Below are positions 6,005 through 6,580 of a stretch of DNA of 6,580 bases, piece after piece; the stretch's first letter is position 1; each line of letters begins with the position of its first letter. Position numbers and translations under genes: made by a program. The notes under the pieces were generated by a model. It was not told where the DNA came from. It was given only the letters and a program-made list of their open reading frames with translations, and did no database searches. The DNA lies in contig DUHN01000062.1 in the NCBI GenBank assembly GCA_013330825.1, positions 1 through 6,580 on the forward strand. Direction: 5' to 3'. This DNA is from Candidatus Woesearchaeota archaeon. Its GTDB lineage: Archaea > Nanobdellota > Nanobdellia > Woesearchaeales > GW2011-AR4.

Positions 6005-6019
6005 AAGAAGATTTAAAAG
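6005..6019 (+). promoter_or_regulatory. TATA box and BRE of the shikimate kinase gene (leaderless)
   Basis: TTTAAAAG (6012-6019) is preceded by AAGAAGA. The first T is 30 bases before the ATG at 6042 and no Shine-Dalgarno sequence is suitably placed, so the transcript is predicted to begin at the start codon. Confidence 0.65.
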
Positions 6020-6041
6020 CGGCAAGAGGCTCCCCGTCCGC

Positions 6042-6580
6042 ATGAATCCACCTGCCCAGTCAAGTTCACTTATCCTTACCGGTCCCCGATGTAGCGGGAA
6101 AACGACAATAGGGCAGCTTATTGCCAACGAGTATGACCTCCCTTTTGTTGATGCCGACAAGGTCTTTGAGAGGAAGAATGGTCCTATCGCCGATTATTTC
6201 CCGAAAAATGCCACTCCCGAGATGAGAGCGCAGAAGGAATACGAATTTCGTGCAATGGAAACCGCGGAGGCACAATTCATCTTTCGTTTTTACTTGGCTC
6301 GGCATAGCCTCCCCATTGTCTATGCGGCAGGCGGAGGCGGGCCTGCCCATCGCTTTGACGACCTGCGCAGGCACTACACGCGGACCATCCGCGAATATGG
6401 CACGGTCATCTGCCTCCTTACCTCGAACGATATTGAGGAAAGCGTGCGCATTCTGGCTGCCAGGAGCAGGGGCGACCAGAACAAGCGGCCTGCGCTCACC
6501 GACGCGAAGAATGATGAAGACGAAATCCGCGCCGTCCTTGGAGAGCGCCTGCCGCGCTACAGGGAGTCCGCGCACCACAT
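6042..6580 (+). CDS. aroK: Shikimate kinase, bacterial AroK type (C-terminus cut by window edge)
   Basis: Phosphorylates shikimate at the 3-hydroxyl with ATP, the fifth step of chorismate synthesis, in the cytoplasm. The 179 residues visible cover nearly the whole family length; perhaps 10-25 residues are missing. Walker A is GPRCSGKTT (14-22), with Cys17 at a position that is usually Gly. Shikimate-site residues are in place: D39 in FVDAD, R70 in EFRAME, and the glycine run G97-G100. The LID arginine R149 is in KRPALT, and R169 in RLPRYRE matches the conserved Arg before the final helix. The ATG at 6042 is supported by a correctly placed TATA box. Most archaea use an unrelated GHMP-type shikimate kinase, so an AroK-type enzyme suggests acquisition from bacteria. 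It is divergent from the helicase gene. A related P-loop kinase with another substrate is possible but the full residue set argues against it. Confidence 0.85.
   Translation, partial: MNPPAQSSSLILTGPRCSGKTTIGQLIANEYDLPFVDADKVFERKNGPIADYFPKNATPEMRAQKEYEFRAMETAEAQFIFRFYLARHSLPIVYAAGGGGPAHRFDDLRRHYTRTIREYGTVICLLTSNDIEESVRILAARSRGDQNKRPALTDAKNDEDEIRAVLGERLPRYRESAHH

Noticed and set aside
6066..6578. 170-codon minus-strand frame opposite the shikimate kinase
   Set aside because: The plus-strand frame carries the kinase motifs and a well-placed promoter; the minus-strand protein shows none.

Overview
The window looks archaeal. Three genes have a TTTAAA-type TATA box, with a purine-rich BRE-like stretch before it, placed so that transcription would start at or within a few bases of the start codon (leaderless or near-leaderless mRNAs). 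Two other genes have a short leader with a Shine-Dalgarno sequence. The large helicase is of the archaeal Lhr type. I cannot fix the phylum. A bacterial-type shikimate kinase and a bacterial-type alanine dehydrogenase suggest a lineage that has acquired bacterial genes, but that is inference.

Layout, left to right. (1) 1-334, minus: N-terminal part of an unrecognised helical protein that runs off the left edge. (2) 422-835, minus: small four-helix membrane protein of the DUF1761 type. (3) 959-1864, minus: class I SAM-dependent methyltransferase. (4) 2008-3120, minus: alanine dehydrogenase whose cofactor site carries Thr-Arg where NAD-specific enzymes have Asp-Leu. (5) 3193-5772, minus: 859-residue Lhr-type superfamily 2 helicase with an unusual Walker A loop. 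(6) 5773-6041: divergent intergenic region holding a foldable, inverted-repeat-bounded block (5779-5905), a TATA-like box, and a promoter with tandem CCACTAAA repeats. (7) 6042-6580, plus: AroK-like shikimate kinase, cut by the right edge.

The genes do not form an obvious operon or pathway. Most have their own promoter, and gaps of 72 to 143 bases separate the minus-strand genes. The best candidate for something undescribed is regulatory. A small imperfect palindrome, ACT-N4 to N7-AGT, lies 16-18 bases upstream of the TTTAAA box of exactly the three leaderless or near-leaderless genes (helical protein, methyltransferase, shikimate kinase). I could not find it at the two Shine-Dalgarno-led genes. 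Other points worth checking are the alanine dehydrogenase cofactor switch, the structured block before the helicase, and the helicase P-loop change. I saw no CRISPR array, tRNA, rRNA or insertion sequence.
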